This document shows positions 47,064 through 55,429 of a stretch of DNA of 64,000 nucleotides, in pieces (within the stretch, counting starts at the first letter, position 1; each line of letters opens with the position of its first letter). This stretch comes from Wolbachia endosymbiont of Encarsia formosa (GTDB lineage Bacteria; Pseudomonadota; Alphaproteobacteria; Rickettsiales; Anaplasmataceae). The stretch is from contig NZ_CP154278.1 of the NCBI RefSeq assembly GCF_039540065.1, forward strand, positions 186,001-250,000, given 5' to 3'. The notes below the pieces were generated by a model. The model saw only the letters and a list, made by a program, of their open reading frames with translations, was not told where the DNA came from and did no database searches. The position numbers and the translations under genes are program-made.

Positions 47064-47803
47064 CTACACTGTTGCGCCTAACTTTGAAGAAACTTCTAGT
47101 TGTGAATCAACTTCATTTAGCTCATTACAAGGCTTACACACTTCATACGTAATACCACCAGTAACAAGTCCTGTAAGTACGAAAGCAGCAACAGCTATAC
47201 CAATTTAAAGCCAATATTGGTAATGCAACACCAGCAGCAAAATATCCACCACCAACTGCTAATGCAGCTACAACACCACAAACACTACCAATCATTATTG
47301 ATTTATTAGTAGTTTTTACTATATTTTCTTCAGTTCTAGGCACACTACTTTCAGGCACTAATAAAGGCTTTTCATTGCTTTTACAACTAGATATTCTATC
47401 TCCAAGTATTGCTAGCCAATAATCAATTTTAGTTTTTTGCCCTTCATCTTGCTCTTGACTTTTTAATGTTTTTAAAATCTCCTGAAGTCTGCTACGATCA
47501 TTTACTTCTACATCAGCAAAAACTTCTTCTAACATATTATTATCTGCAACTACATCTAGAATAGTTTTAACTTTTTTTTCCCGGATTATTGAAATTCATA
47601 GCATAGGCAAGCGGTGTTAGATTACACTCTGTACCATCTGGTAACTTTGTAGTTATATTTGCAGTAGTAAGAACTTCTTTTAATGCGCCTTCTTTTTTAA
47701 TTTCTTTAAGAATAGGAGTAATATCCTTTTCATTTTCTATCGCATCCTTTAACGTATTATATAATTCCTTTTGCTTTTCTGTTAAATCTTCGTACCTTGA
47801 CAT
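47064..47803 (-). pseudogene. Ankyrin-type/membrane protein gene with two frameshifts
   Basis: Three frame segments join into one protein. The first (47803 to about 47573) begins MSRYEDLTEKQKELYNTLKD and includes DGTECNLTPLAYAMNFNNPG, resembling an ankyrin-repeat fragment. It breaks at an A8 run (+ strand T8, 47572-47579); with one A fewer it continues KVKTILDVVADNNMLEEVFA. The second break is at TTTAAATT near 47205-47212, after which IGIAVAAFVLTGLVTGGITY and EVCKPCNELNEV run to TAG at 47064. The paired C-terminal hydrophobic segments and the KPCNELNEV-type tail resemble those of other Wolbachia ankyrin proteins. It is probably inactive unless the breaks are sequence errors. Confidence 0.65.
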
Positions 47804-47835
47804 ATTAACTTTTCCTATAATAATATACTTTAATT

Positions 47836-47861
47836 ATTATATATCTAAGTAATAAAGTCAA
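47836..47861 (-). promoter_or_regulatory. Candidate promoter of the ankyrin-type gene
   Basis: On the minus strand TTGACT (47856-47861) is followed by TAATAA after 16 bases or TATAAT (47836-47841) after 14. The gene starts about 35 bases downstream. The -35 box is near consensus; spacing is not ideal. Confidence 0.35.
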
Positions 47862-47973
47862 GGATTTAATTAATTATCATAAATATTTAAACAAGAAAAA
47901 GGGGCTTTTGTGCGAGCGTTATTAATCTTCAGTTTAATAGGATAAGATTCGTCAACGTTTCTGTAAGTATCTT

Positions 47974-48624
47974 CTATATAGAAGAGTTGCTACCAATAAA
48001 GCCTAAGCTGACCAAATACATTTCTGTAGATTCAGATCTACTTGACTTTGGTTTGAAGTATCTTACTGTTTTGAACATTTTTTTTAGCTCATTGCAGAAA
48101 TCTTTATCAGATTCTCCTTGAAAAATTTTTACTACGAACTTGCCATCATGATTCAAAAAATGCTTTGCAAAATTGAGCGCTGCTTCGCATAAAAGCATAA
48201 TTCTGATATGATCTAACGATTTTAAACCGCAAGATTCTGGTGCCATATCAGATAAAATTACATCAAATTTGTGATCCTTGAATTTTTCTCTTAAAATTTC
48301 AAGTTCGCTGATAATATCACACTGTATACACTCTACTCCACTAATTGCGTTTATTGGTTTTATGTCAACAGCAATCACACTCGCTCCTTTCTTAGATGCA
48401 ACTTGTGACCACCCACCAGGAAAAGCGCCAAGATCAATAATTTTTTGCCCTTGTTGGAGTAGTTTAAATTTATCGTCTATTTCTATTAACTTATATGCCG
48501 AGCGCGATCTATAACCGTCCTTATTGGTTTTTTGCACATACTGATCATTCAAATGGCGATGTAGCCATCTTGTTGAAGATAACTTTCTACCTCTAGCTGT
48601 TTTTACTCTGGTCTTTATACTAAT
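47974..48624 (-). CDS. rlmE: 23S rRNA (uridine2552-2'-O)-methyltransferase RlmE/FtsJ
   Basis: Methylates U2552 in the ribosomal A loop. Seen are YRSRSAYKLIEIDDKF with the catalytic lysine, the SAM motif IIDLGAFPGGWSQVA, VILSDMAPESCG with the catalytic aspartate, and FVVKIFQGE with the second lysine. The first standard start, TTG at 48552, would cut off GRKLSSTRWLHRHL, which matches the normal RlmE N-terminus. The frame stays open upstream to TAG at 48628-48630, the stop of the PopZ-like gene, with only ATT (48622-48624) or ATA (48616-48618) as possible starts. The extended form is given here. Confidence 0.88.
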   Translation of the reverse strand: MSIKTRVKTARGRKLSSTRWLHRHLNDQYVQKTNKDGYRSRSAYKLIEIDDKFKLLQQGQKIIDLGAFPGGWSQVASKKGASVIAVDIKPINAISGVECIQCDIISELEILREKFKDHKFDVILSDMAPESCGLKSLDHIRIMLLCEAALNFAKHFLNHDGKFVVKIFQGESDKDFCNELKKMFKTVRYFKPKSSRSESTEMYLVSLGFIGSNSSI

Positions 48625-48627
48625 AAC

Positions 48628-49173
48628 CTACTTATTATTGATTATATCTTTGAGCTCTTTTTCAACTACTTCTTTTACCAATGCATGTAGATACTTATTC
48701 AGCCACTCTGAAAGCTGAGGTTTTAAAAGAGATACAACTAATTCTTCAACAGTAAGATCCGCTCTTTTTTGTTGTTTATGCCGTAGTTCGCTTTGCATCT
48801 TTTCAAGCAATGTTTTAATTTCCTCCATATTCTCTTTTAAAATTAGATGCTCGTTATTTTGTACTTGATGGCTCGCTTTGCTATTATTAATTTGTATATC
48901 ATTGTACAAATTTTTTTCTTCTGAGTTGTAACTATGGCTGTTAGATTGATTATTGTTAAAAGCTATTTTCTCACTTTGGCAATCGTTCTCTTCTTCACTA
49001 TTTTCTTTTTTATCATCAACATCTTTTTCAATTTCTTCTAGGTATTCCTCTTCAAGGCATAGTACATCATCATCTTCATCCATTGCTTCTGCTCTATCGC
49101 CACTTGGATTTTTACCCGATATAGCTTTTTTTATATCTTCTAGTATATCTTTTACAGATTGATTATCGCTCAT
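48628..49173 (-). CDS. PopZ-like polar organising protein (DUF2497 type)
   Basis: In Caulobacter, PopZ forms a polymeric hub at the cell pole that anchors chromosome origins. This 181-residue protein shows the same three-part plan: a short N-terminal helix QSVKDILEDIKKAISG, a very acidic and Asn/Ser-rich middle (residues 25-120), and a C-terminal helical block LTVEELVVSLLKPQLSEWLN followed by KYLHALVKEVVEKELKDI, which resembles the PopZ assembly domain. It immediately precedes rlmE. The assignment rests on architecture and C-terminal motif. Confidence 0.75.
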   Translation of the reverse strand: MSDNQSVKDILEDIKKAISGKNPSGDRAEAMDEDDDVLCLEEEYLEEIEKDVDDKKENSEEENDCQSEKIAFNNNQSNSHSYNSEEKNLYNDIQINNSKASHQVQNNEHLILKENMEEIKTLLEKMQSELRHKQQKRADLTVEELVVSLLKPQLSEWLNKYLHALVKEVVEKELKDIINNK

Positions 49174-49183
49174 ACCATTAAAT

Positions 49184-50419
49184 TTAAAGGTTTATACTAT
49201 TTATTATAAAAAGCAAGTTGTAAACACTAATTACATAATTGCTTTTTGCCTGAATTAGATCGGAACGTGCTTTAAATAATTCATCTTCAGTATCCAAAAG
49301 ATCAGATGTGCTCTTTAAATTTAAGTTTACTTCTTGCTCAACTCCTTCCAATGCTAAAGCTTCTGCTTTTTCTGCTTCTTGACTTGCTTTAATAATAGCT
49401 TTTGCTGTCAGCACGTTATTCCAAGCATTTATAACTGCTTGTTCTATATTTTTTACTGCTTCGTAATAATCGTAAGTGGATTGTTTTGCATCCATTTTAG
49501 CTCTACTAACACCAAAAACATTAACTCCTCTTTTAAAGATCGGAATATCAAGAGTAAAGACAACATTCACATTTTCTAGTAACGTGTCCAATTTTATATT
49601 GTCCTTTCCAAAATTTTTACTTGCGCTTAGATTCAAAGAAGGAAGCCACTTGGAAGTTTCAGCGATCACTTCCATTCCGGCTGCTCTTTTTTGATAAACT
49701 GCTGCTTTTAGGGACAAGTTATTAGTTTTTGCTAATTGTAAACATTCATTTAGCTCTGGAACAGAAGGTAATTTATCATTAGCTTCAGAAAGTTCATCAG
49801 CATCTTCGCCAATCAAATGATAATAAGCAATATTTGCCAATTTTAATTTACCTTCAGCTTCAACTCTTTCGGATATAGAAGACGAAAATTTTGCTTTTGC
49901 TAGCAAAACTTCAGCATTAGTAACTTCTCCAAGGGAAAAGCGTTTTTTCATAGCTGACAAATGCTCTAAAGAAACACGCTCTTTATGTTCTCTCAGTTTT
50001 AATATTTCTGCCTTTTGTAAAACATTAACATATGCTTTCACAGCGCTGAGTGCAACTTCTTGCTTTGAATGCTGAAATCTCATTTTTTCTGCTTTAAGAA
50101 GATGACTTGATAGGCTAAATGTAGCAAAAGTGCCCCCACCGTCTATTATTCTTTGGCTTAATGTTAGACGCTTTCCAGAGTTTTGTCGATTGTTAATAAT
50201 ATTAAAATTACTATCGAAATTATATTGTAAATTAATGTCAGGTAAAAATCCAGCCAATCCAGAAGATTTCAGCTGTTTTTCAGCACTCTTATATTGGTGA
50301 AACTGAGACTTTATTTTTGAGCTGTTTTTGATAGCTTTGCTTATGGCTTCTTCCAAATCGATTGCATAGCAACCTATAGTACCAAAAGCAATTATAAATA
50401 TAATAATCAATCGAAACAT
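49184..50419 (-). CDS. tolC: TolC-family outer membrane efflux protein
   Basis: TolC forms the outer-membrane and periplasmic tunnel for type I secretion and drug efflux. The chosen ATG at 50419 gives MFRLIIIFIIAFGTIGCYA, a clean signal peptide; the frame is open to 50473. Two structural repeats with long heptad-like helices are seen (LEEAISKAIKNSSKIKSQFH and the C-terminal VEQEVNLNLKSTSDLLDTED). The repeat signature GEVTNAEVLLAKAKF is present in the first half. The partner ABC transporter is not in the window. Confidence 0.9.
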   Translation of the reverse strand: MFRLIIIFIIAFGTIGCYAIDLEEAISKAIKNSSKIKSQFHQYKSAEKQLKSSGLAGFLPDINLQYNFDSNFNIINNRQNSGKRLTLSQRIIDGGGTFATFSLSSHLLKAEKMRFQHSKQEVALSAVKAYVNVLQKAEILKLREHKERVSLEHLSAMKKRFSLGEVTNAEVLLAKAKFSSSISERVEAEGKLKLANIAYYHLIGEDADELSEANDKLPSVPELNECLQLAKTNNLSLKAAVYQKRAAGMEVIAETSKWLPSLNLSASKNFGKDNIKLDTLLENVNVVFTLDIPIFKRGVNVFGVSRAKMDAKQSTYDYYEAVKNIEQAVINAWNNVLTAKAIIKASQEAEKAEALALEGVEQEVNLNLKSTSDLLDTEDELFKARSDLIQAKSNYVISVYNLLFIINSINL

Positions 50420-50538
50420 TTTGCTTTCTAGCATGTTGTTTAAGTTATTAGCATAAATTACTTTAATAATCAATAACTAATGTTGTTGACACTATCAAGC
50501 AACTCAGTATATCATAATTTACTGTTATTTACTGATAT

Positions 50539-50997
50539 ATGAAAACTTTTTTCTTAAAAGAGAAACAAGTCGATAAAAAATGGCTTGTTATAGATGCAGA
50601 AGGATTAGTAGCAGGAAGGCTTGCAGCGTTTGTAGCAGCGCTATTGCGTGGAAAGCATAAGCCTGAATACACACCTCATATGGATTGTGGAGATAATGTA
50701 ATTATTGTTAATGCAGAAAAGGTGCATTTTACTGGGAAGAAGCTTAAAGATAAAATTTACTATAGGCATACAGGTTATTCTGGTGGTTTAAAGAAAACTA
50801 CTCCAGATAATATTTTAAATGGCAAATTCCCTGAGCGTGTGATAAAAATTGCAGTAAAAAGAATGCTTGATGATGGTCCTATGGCACGTAGACGGTTTGA
50901 AAATTTGTATGTTTATTCTGGTTCAGAACATAAGCATCAAGGACAGCAACCCAAAAAAATAGATTTTGCCTCTTTAAATCGTAAAAATAAGAAATAA
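50539..50997 (+). CDS. rplM: 50S ribosomal protein L13
   Basis: L13 is an early 50S assembly protein. The 152 residues carry [39 protein letters not shown] and the signature LPKGPMARR-like segment, here [20 protein letters not shown]. It is followed by rpsI after 11 bases, the conserved L13-S9 pair, and is divergent from tolC. Confidence 0.97.
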   Translation: MKTFFLKEKQVDKKWLVIDAEGLVAGRLAAFVAALLRGKHKPEYTPHMDCGDNVIIVNAEKVHFTGKKLKDKIYYRHTGYSGGLKKTTPDNILNGKFPERVIKIAVKRMLDDGPMARRRFENLYVYSGSEHKHQGQQPKKIDFASLNRKNKK

Positions 50998-51008
50998 TGG
51001 AGTAAAAA

Positions 51009-51446
51009 GTGGAAATAAATAATAATGATCAGCCAAAAAAGGCAATGATTGACTCACTTGGTCGTTCATATGCCACAGGTCGAAGGAAAGAATCTGTAGC
51101 AAGAGTATGGATAAAGCCAGGAAGTGGAAAATTTAGTGTTAATAAAAAAGATGATTTAATTTCTTATTTTAAAAGAGAATCAGTGTGTCAAATGATTAAA
51201 GTGCCATTCATAGTAACTTCTATGTTAGATAGGTATGATGTGTTTGCAACTGTAAAAGGTGGAGGATTATCTGGCCAAGCAGGTGCCTTAGCTCATGGAA
51301 TAAGCAGAGCTTTAAGTAGTATAAGTCAAGATCTACACTCTATATTACGTAAGGGTGGATTCCTAACTAGAGATTCACGTGTTGTTGAGCGTAAGAAATA
51401 TGGTCAACATAAAGCTCGGAAAAAATGTCAGTTTTCTAAGAGATAA
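51009..51446 (+). CDS. rpsI: 30S ribosomal protein S9
   Basis: S9 reaches into the P site with its basic tail. The start is GTG at 51009, preceded by TGGAGTAAAAA. The 145 residues show [39 protein letters not shown] and end in a basic tail, [11 protein letters not shown], closing in the usual S/K-R form. A 17-residue N-terminal extension precedes the family core. Confidence 0.97.
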   Translation: MEINNNDQPKKAMIDSLGRSYATGRRKESVARVWIKPGSGKFSVNKKDDLISYFKRESVCQMIKVPFIVTSMLDRYDVFATVKGGGLSGQAGALAHGISRALSSISQDLHSILRKGGFLTRDSRVVERKKYGQHKARKKCQFSKR

Positions 51447-51531
51447 TTGTTTCATAATGGTATTTTTTTGTAAATATTATACAAGTTCTTACAAGGGTTT
51501 ATGACATTTTCTCTTTTTATGACGAATTTAG

Positions 51532-51559
51532 TTGACTATTGGTATTAGCATAATATGCT
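51532..51559 (+). promoter_or_regulatory. Candidate promoter of the HU-like gene
   Basis: TTGACT (51532-51537) and TATGCT (51554-51559) are separated by 16 bases, placing a start of transcription about 25 bases before the ATG at 51592, which has AAGGTAA ahead of it. Confidence 0.4.
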
Positions 51560-51591
51560 GTTTATGTAATTTTTCAATATTAAGGTAATTT

Positions 51592-51903
51592 ATGAGTAAA
51601 GAAGATATAGTAAACCAACTGAGTCAAGAGTGCTCTAGTCAAGGTATAGATATAACAAAAGCTAGTTTGAGTAAGCTTCATGATATTTTTATGGAAACAA
51701 TCAAGAACAATCTAAATCGTAAAGGTGAAATACGTTTGCATGGAATAGGGACATTCTCTACTGCTATAAGTAAGGAAAGACTATGCCGCAATCCTCAAAA
51801 TGGTGAGATTATGACTGTTCCTGAAAAGAAAAGGGTAAAGTTTAAAGCAAGTCAAGCTCTTTTAAGTGTTTTAAATAACAAAAAGAAAGCATCAGCTATT
51901 TAG
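51592..51903 (+). CDS. HU/IHF-family DNA-binding protein
   Basis: A nucleoid-associated protein that bends DNA as a dimer. The 103 residues show the fold pattern: an N-terminal helix pair to about residue 45, [20 protein letters not shown], the arm [20 protein letters not shown] (the RNPQTGE signature with Asn for Thr) and the final [10 protein letters not shown] helix. Whether it is HU or an IHF-type subunit cannot be told. Its last 8 bases overlap the convergent pdxJ. Confidence 0.9.
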   Translation: MSKEDIVNQLSQECSSQGIDITKASLSKLHDIFMETIKNNLNRKGEIRLHGIGTFSTAISKERLCRNPQNGEIMTVPEKKRVKFKASQALLSVLNNKKKASAI

Positions 51904-52603
51904 ATATAGTCATTTTCATCTTTTCAGTTACACTGTGTAAGCCATGAAATATAGCCTCGCTGATTAAAGAATGGCCTATATTAAGAGCTGAGATGTGAGG
52001 TATCTCTTTTATTCTTTTAGCATGTTTATAATCTATGCCATGTCCTGCATGGCATTCTATTCCTAGCTTATTAATGTATTCTGCAGAGTTAGTAATAAGT
52101 TTTAATTTTTCTTCTGATGGATTATCACAGTAATTCCCCGTGTGAATTTCTATTATGTCAGGCTTTCTTTCTAGCTTCTCAAGATATTTTAGTTGATTAA
52201 TATTTGGATCGATAAACAGTGAGACTTTTGTGTCAAAGCTGTGCATTTCCTCTATTATACCAGAAAGTTTACTGTGCATATTCACGATATCCAAGCCACC
52301 TTCGGTTGTTAATTCTTCTCTTTTTTCTGGTACTATACAAATCGAGTAGGGTTTTACTTCTTTTGCTATTTTGAGCATTTCTTCCGTAGCTGCAATTTCA
52401 AGGTTCAACTCAGTGCTAATGTTTTGTTTTAGATTGAATACATCCTCATCTCTGATATGCCTTCTGTCTTCTCGTAAGTGTACGGTGATAAAATCTGCTC
52501 CAGCATCAATAGCTATTCTTGCTGCTTTTAATGGATCTGGATAAGAAGCTCCACGTGCGTTGCGAAGGGTTGCAACGTGATCAATATTAACGCCCAATTT
52601 CAC
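51896..52603 (-). CDS. pdxJ: Pyridoxine 5'-phosphate synthase
   Basis: PdxJ forms the B6 ring from 3-amino-2-oxopropyl phosphate and deoxyxylulose 5-phosphate. The 235 residues start [20 protein letters not shown] and contain [46 protein letters not shown] and [10 protein letters not shown], the normal binding motifs. B6 synthesis is a retained pathway in Wolbachia. Confidence 0.96.
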   Translation of the reverse strand: MKLGVNIDHVATLRNARGASYPDPLKAARIAIDAGADFITVHLREDRRHIRDEDVFNLKQNISTELNLEIAATEEMLKIAKEVKPYSICIVPEKREELTTEGGLDIVNMHSKLSGIIEEMHSFDTKVSLFIDPNINQLKYLEKLERKPDIIEIHTGNYCDNPSEEKLKLITNSAEYINKLGIECHAGHGIDYKHAKRIKEIPHISALNIGHSLISEAIFHGLHSVTEKMKMTISK

Positions 52604-53019
52604 AAATTACCTCAAAAACCATTTATAGATTATAAGTATCATTAGGTCTTTTGCATAGTCATTGTTTAATGCCATAGCTGAGAGACGGAGCTACTCTGCC
52701 TACTCAAACTGTATAATACCAAAGTATAACGGTGTAATAAAATATGAAAAATACCAATAAAAAAAGGTAAAATAACTTTAATAGTTAAAACCTAGGTACC
52801 AATTGGTTTTTAACTTAAAAATAAAAGTCAAGTATCAGGAATTCTAGACATAAACCCTCCTATATGAATAAAGAGCTAGCAAAAATAAACTTATATATTT
52901 TTTGCTGAAATTTGATTATTTGGTGAAAAAACCTGCAGGTGAAGATAGATTTTGGATCCTAAAAAACCTTCATTTTCCACTATAATGAAGCCACCAGAGT
53001 CTGTCAAGTAATTTTTTAT
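52604..53019. other. Gene-free interval between pdxJ and gltX
   Basis: No coding frame or structured RNA could be supported in these 416 bases. Apart from the terminator-like hairpin at 52961-52990, only AT-rich sequence is seen, including a possible pdxJ promoter region and a short palindrome-containing stretch near 52929-52940 (ACCTGCAGGT). Confidence 0.5.
52961..52990 (-). terminator. Rho-independent terminator of gltX
   Basis: On the minus strand, CTTCATT and AATGAAG (52984-52990 and 52968-52974) form a 7-bp stem with a 9-base loop, followed by G and six T residues. It lies 30 bases after the gltX stop, the expected place. Confidence 0.6.
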
Positions 53020-54549
53020 TTAAATTTGTTGCAATCTTTTTATACATTCATCTTTCCCAAGAATTACCATGATATCGATGATTCCAGGCGCATCCATTAC
53101 TCCTGTTATAGGAGCGCGTAATGAGTGGTATACATCGCTCATTTTCATATTATATAACTTCGAAAATTCCTTGATTTTAGCAGATAAAAAATTCTTATTC
53201 CAATCTTCACTACCTACACTCGAAAGAAATGATACAAGTAACTTAATTACATTGACGTTAGATTTGACAATTTGCTGAGCTTCTTCACTTAAATCAAGTG
53301 GCGGATCCTGAATATAAAACTTTGCTAACTCCAGAAGTTCAGTTAGATAGTTTGCTCTTTTTTTTAGCTCTGTTAACCCTTGCAATAAATAATTTTTCTT
53401 CTTATCAGTCAAAAACGCATTACCACTTGTCATCCAAGTAGCTGACACTGGTTCTATTTTTCTGGTCACACGCTGGAAGGATTGAGTTAAAGAAAGATCT
53501 TTTGCATTACTTTCGAACATTGGAATAATAATACTTAAAATATCCTCATTGCTCATGTTACTAATATAATGATTATTTAAATGCTCCAATTTTTTAAAAT
53601 CAAGCCGTGCAGGTGAACGACCGATATTTTCCAAATTAAACCACTCTATTGCTTGCTCATTGCTAATAACTTCATCGTTACCATGACTCCAACCAAGTCT
53701 AAGCAGGTAGTTACGCATTGCCTCTGGCAATATTCCCATTTTTTCATAATCGCAAACACTTGTGGCACCATGTCTTTTAGATAACTTATTCCCATCTTCT
53801 CCATGAATAAGTGGTACGTGTGCAAAGCGTGGAACATCAAAATCAAGAGCCTGATATATCAGCAATTGTTTGAAGGTATTAGTAAGATGATCAGAGCCAC
53901 GTATAATATCGGTTACTCCAGCATCATGATCATCAACTACCACAGCAAAAATATATGTTGGAGTATTGTCAGAACGTAAGATTACTATGTCATCAAGTTG
54001 ATCACTATTTATTTTAACTTGGCCGTATATCTTATCTTCAAAAGTAATATCTTCTGAGTCCGGTACTTTAAATCGAATAACTGACATCATATTCGGTGTC
54101 ATTCCAGCGCTTGACCACATATTTTTTTCTGGATCCCAGTGTCGAGCACTGGGATGACAAAAAGGAGGTCTTGTAGTACACTTATGCTTATATATTTTTC
54201 CTTCTTCTCTCGCTTTTGCCTTCTTTTCTGCAACTTCATCTTCAGGGCAGTAACAATGATAAGCCCTACCCTTTTTCACTAAAAGATTTGCAACCTCAAT
54301 ATGTCGCTCTATTCTTTTTGACTGATATACTATTTCTCCATCATAGCTTATTCCAAGCCATTTTAGTCCATCTATTATCACATCAATTGCTTCCTGTGTT
54401 GAACGTTTTATGTCGGTATCCTCAATCCTTAGTAAAAACTGGCCACCATGACGCTGCGCATAGAGCCAATTAAATAAAGCTGTGCGAGCTCCTCCAATAT
54501 GTAAAAATCCTGTTGGTGATGGAGCGAATCTAGTGACTATACCTGGCAT
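53020..54549 (-). CDS. gltX: Glutamyl-tRNA synthetase with two repeat-derived insertions
   Basis: A class I synthetase for tRNA-Glu (and probably tRNA-Gln, later amidated). The start TRFAPSPTGFLHIGGARTAL carries the HIGH motif; KLSKRHGA is the KMSKS-type loop. The 509 residues exceed the usual 440-475. Two extra stretches coincide with dispersed palindromic repeats read in frame: PPFCHPSARHWDPEKNMWSSAGMT (54096-54160), just before SVIRFKVPD, and QRVTRKIEPVSATWMTS (53429-53476), in the anticodon-binding half. Core motifs are intact, so the enzyme is probably active. Confidence 0.95.
   Translation of the reverse strand: MPGIVTRFAPSPTGFLHIGGARTALFNWLYAQRHGGQFLLRIEDTDIKRSTQEAIDVIIDGLKWLGISYDGEIVYQSKRIERHIEVANLLVKKGRAYHCYCPEDEVAEKKAKAREEGKIYKHKCTTRPPFCHPSARHWDPEKNMWSSAGMTPNMMSVIRFKVPDSEDITFEDKIYGQVKINSDQLDDIVILRSDNTPTYIFAVVVDDHDAGVTDIIRGSDHLTNTFKQLLIYQALDFDVPRFAHVPLIHGEDGNKLSKRHGATSVCDYEKMGILPEAMRNYLLRLGWSHGNDEVISNEQAIEWFNLENIGRSPARLDFKKLEHLNNHYISNMSNEDILSIIIPMFESNAKDLSLTQSFQRVTRKIEPVSATWMTSGNAFLTDKKKNYLLQGLTELKKRANYLTELLELAKFYIQDPPLDLSEEAQQIVKSNVNVIKLLVSFLSSVGSEDWNKNFLSAKIKEFSKLYNMKMSDVYHSLRAPITGVMDAPGIIDIMVILGKDECIKRLQQI
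53429..53476 (-). repeat. Compact palindromic repeat element inside gltX (C-terminal half)
   Basis: Read on the minus strand, CCAGCGTGTGACCAGAAAAA is followed by CCAGTGTCAGCTACTTGGAT. The element is 48 bp, 16 codons, and preserves the gltX frame. The right half is translated PVSATWMT here but PSVSYLDD in murD, so the same DNA is used in different reading frames. Confidence 0.8.
54096..54160 (-). repeat. Palindromic repeat element inside gltX (N-terminal half)
   Basis: Contains CCCAGTG (54135-54141) and CACTGGG (54147-54153) around a 5-base loop, plus flanking GTCATTCCAGCGCTTGACCA. It lies in frame between the catalytic domain segments preceding SVIRFKVP. Confidence 0.8.
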
Positions 54550-54704
54550 ATTTGTCTATTGTGATAACGTAACCGATGATAACTAAAATTTGCACTTTCA
54601 ACAACGTGGAACTATAGTAAATTTGAAAGATCAATTTACATTTATTTTGAACAAACTGGATTGTATAATTTAATATTAGTGAGTGAATGAAGTGAGGTGT
54701 ATAT

Positions 54705-55328
54705 ATGGATAATTTATTTGAAATTGCAAGAGAAGGTAATGAAGATGAATTTGTTAAAGCTTGCAAAAAAAGAATTGCTTGTGTAGCTAAGCATAGTCTT
54801 AATGAAAATGGAAACCCATTTCATATAGCAGCAAGTAAAGAATTTCTGTTATCTGCATTAAAAGAGATTCTAAAGTATTTAGAAGAAGATACTAAGAGCA
54901 AGGTTGAAAAAGCAAAAGAAGCTAAAGATTGGAAAGAAGTAAAAAAATTAGAAGAGGAATTTAAGAACAATAAGAAATATATTAAGGAAGCACTCCTCGA
55001 TAAAAGCTACATCAAGGATAATAAGGCAGTATCACCTCTTTACTTCTTGAATCCTGCAGAGCAGAAGGAAGTCAAGCAAATTGCAGATATAAAATGTGGC
55101 TTTATATGTAGTAAAAAGTTTCATCTATGATTATATATAGTAGGAGCTATAGTGTGTGCTATCGCTATGTGTGTATCTTTGTATCTTCTATTTTCAGTTT
55201 CTCAGTCTCTTGCATTGGCTTCAATAGCGACAATAGCTTCTGGAGGGTCTTCATATCTGTTATTTAAGGCATGTAATGAAGTATATGGCCTCTATAACGA
55301 AAGTACTATAGTGAATTTTAGATCCTGA
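54705..55328 (+). pseudogene. Ankyrin-type protein gene interrupted by an in-frame TGA
   Basis: The frame from ATG 54705 starts MDNLFEIAREGNEDEFVKAC, resembling an ankyrin-repeat cap, with a charged helical segment SKVEKAKEAKDWKEVKKLEE. It meets TGA at 55128-55130, and then stays open in the same frame to TGA at 55326. The downstream part reads LYIVGAIVCAIAMCVSLYLL and ASIATIASGGSSYLLFKACN, two membrane helices ending in a KACNEVY tail like the KPCNELNE tail of the broken gene at 47.1 kb. A TATAAT at 54664-54669 and GTGAGGTG before the ATG suggest it was expressed. The 141-residue N-terminal piece may still be made, without the anchor. Confidence 0.65.
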
Positions 55329-55429
55329 TGTTATGCAACTTTTAGATAGTGGTTTAGCCCCAACATGAAGTACTTGCAGGAAATAATATAGAAATTTACT
55401 TTCTTAACTTAAGAAAGTATACTGATAAG

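Noticed and set aside
52604-52960. A structured RNA in the pdxJ-gltX gap
   Set aside because: No tRNA, 6S-like or SRP-like pattern could be folded by eye.
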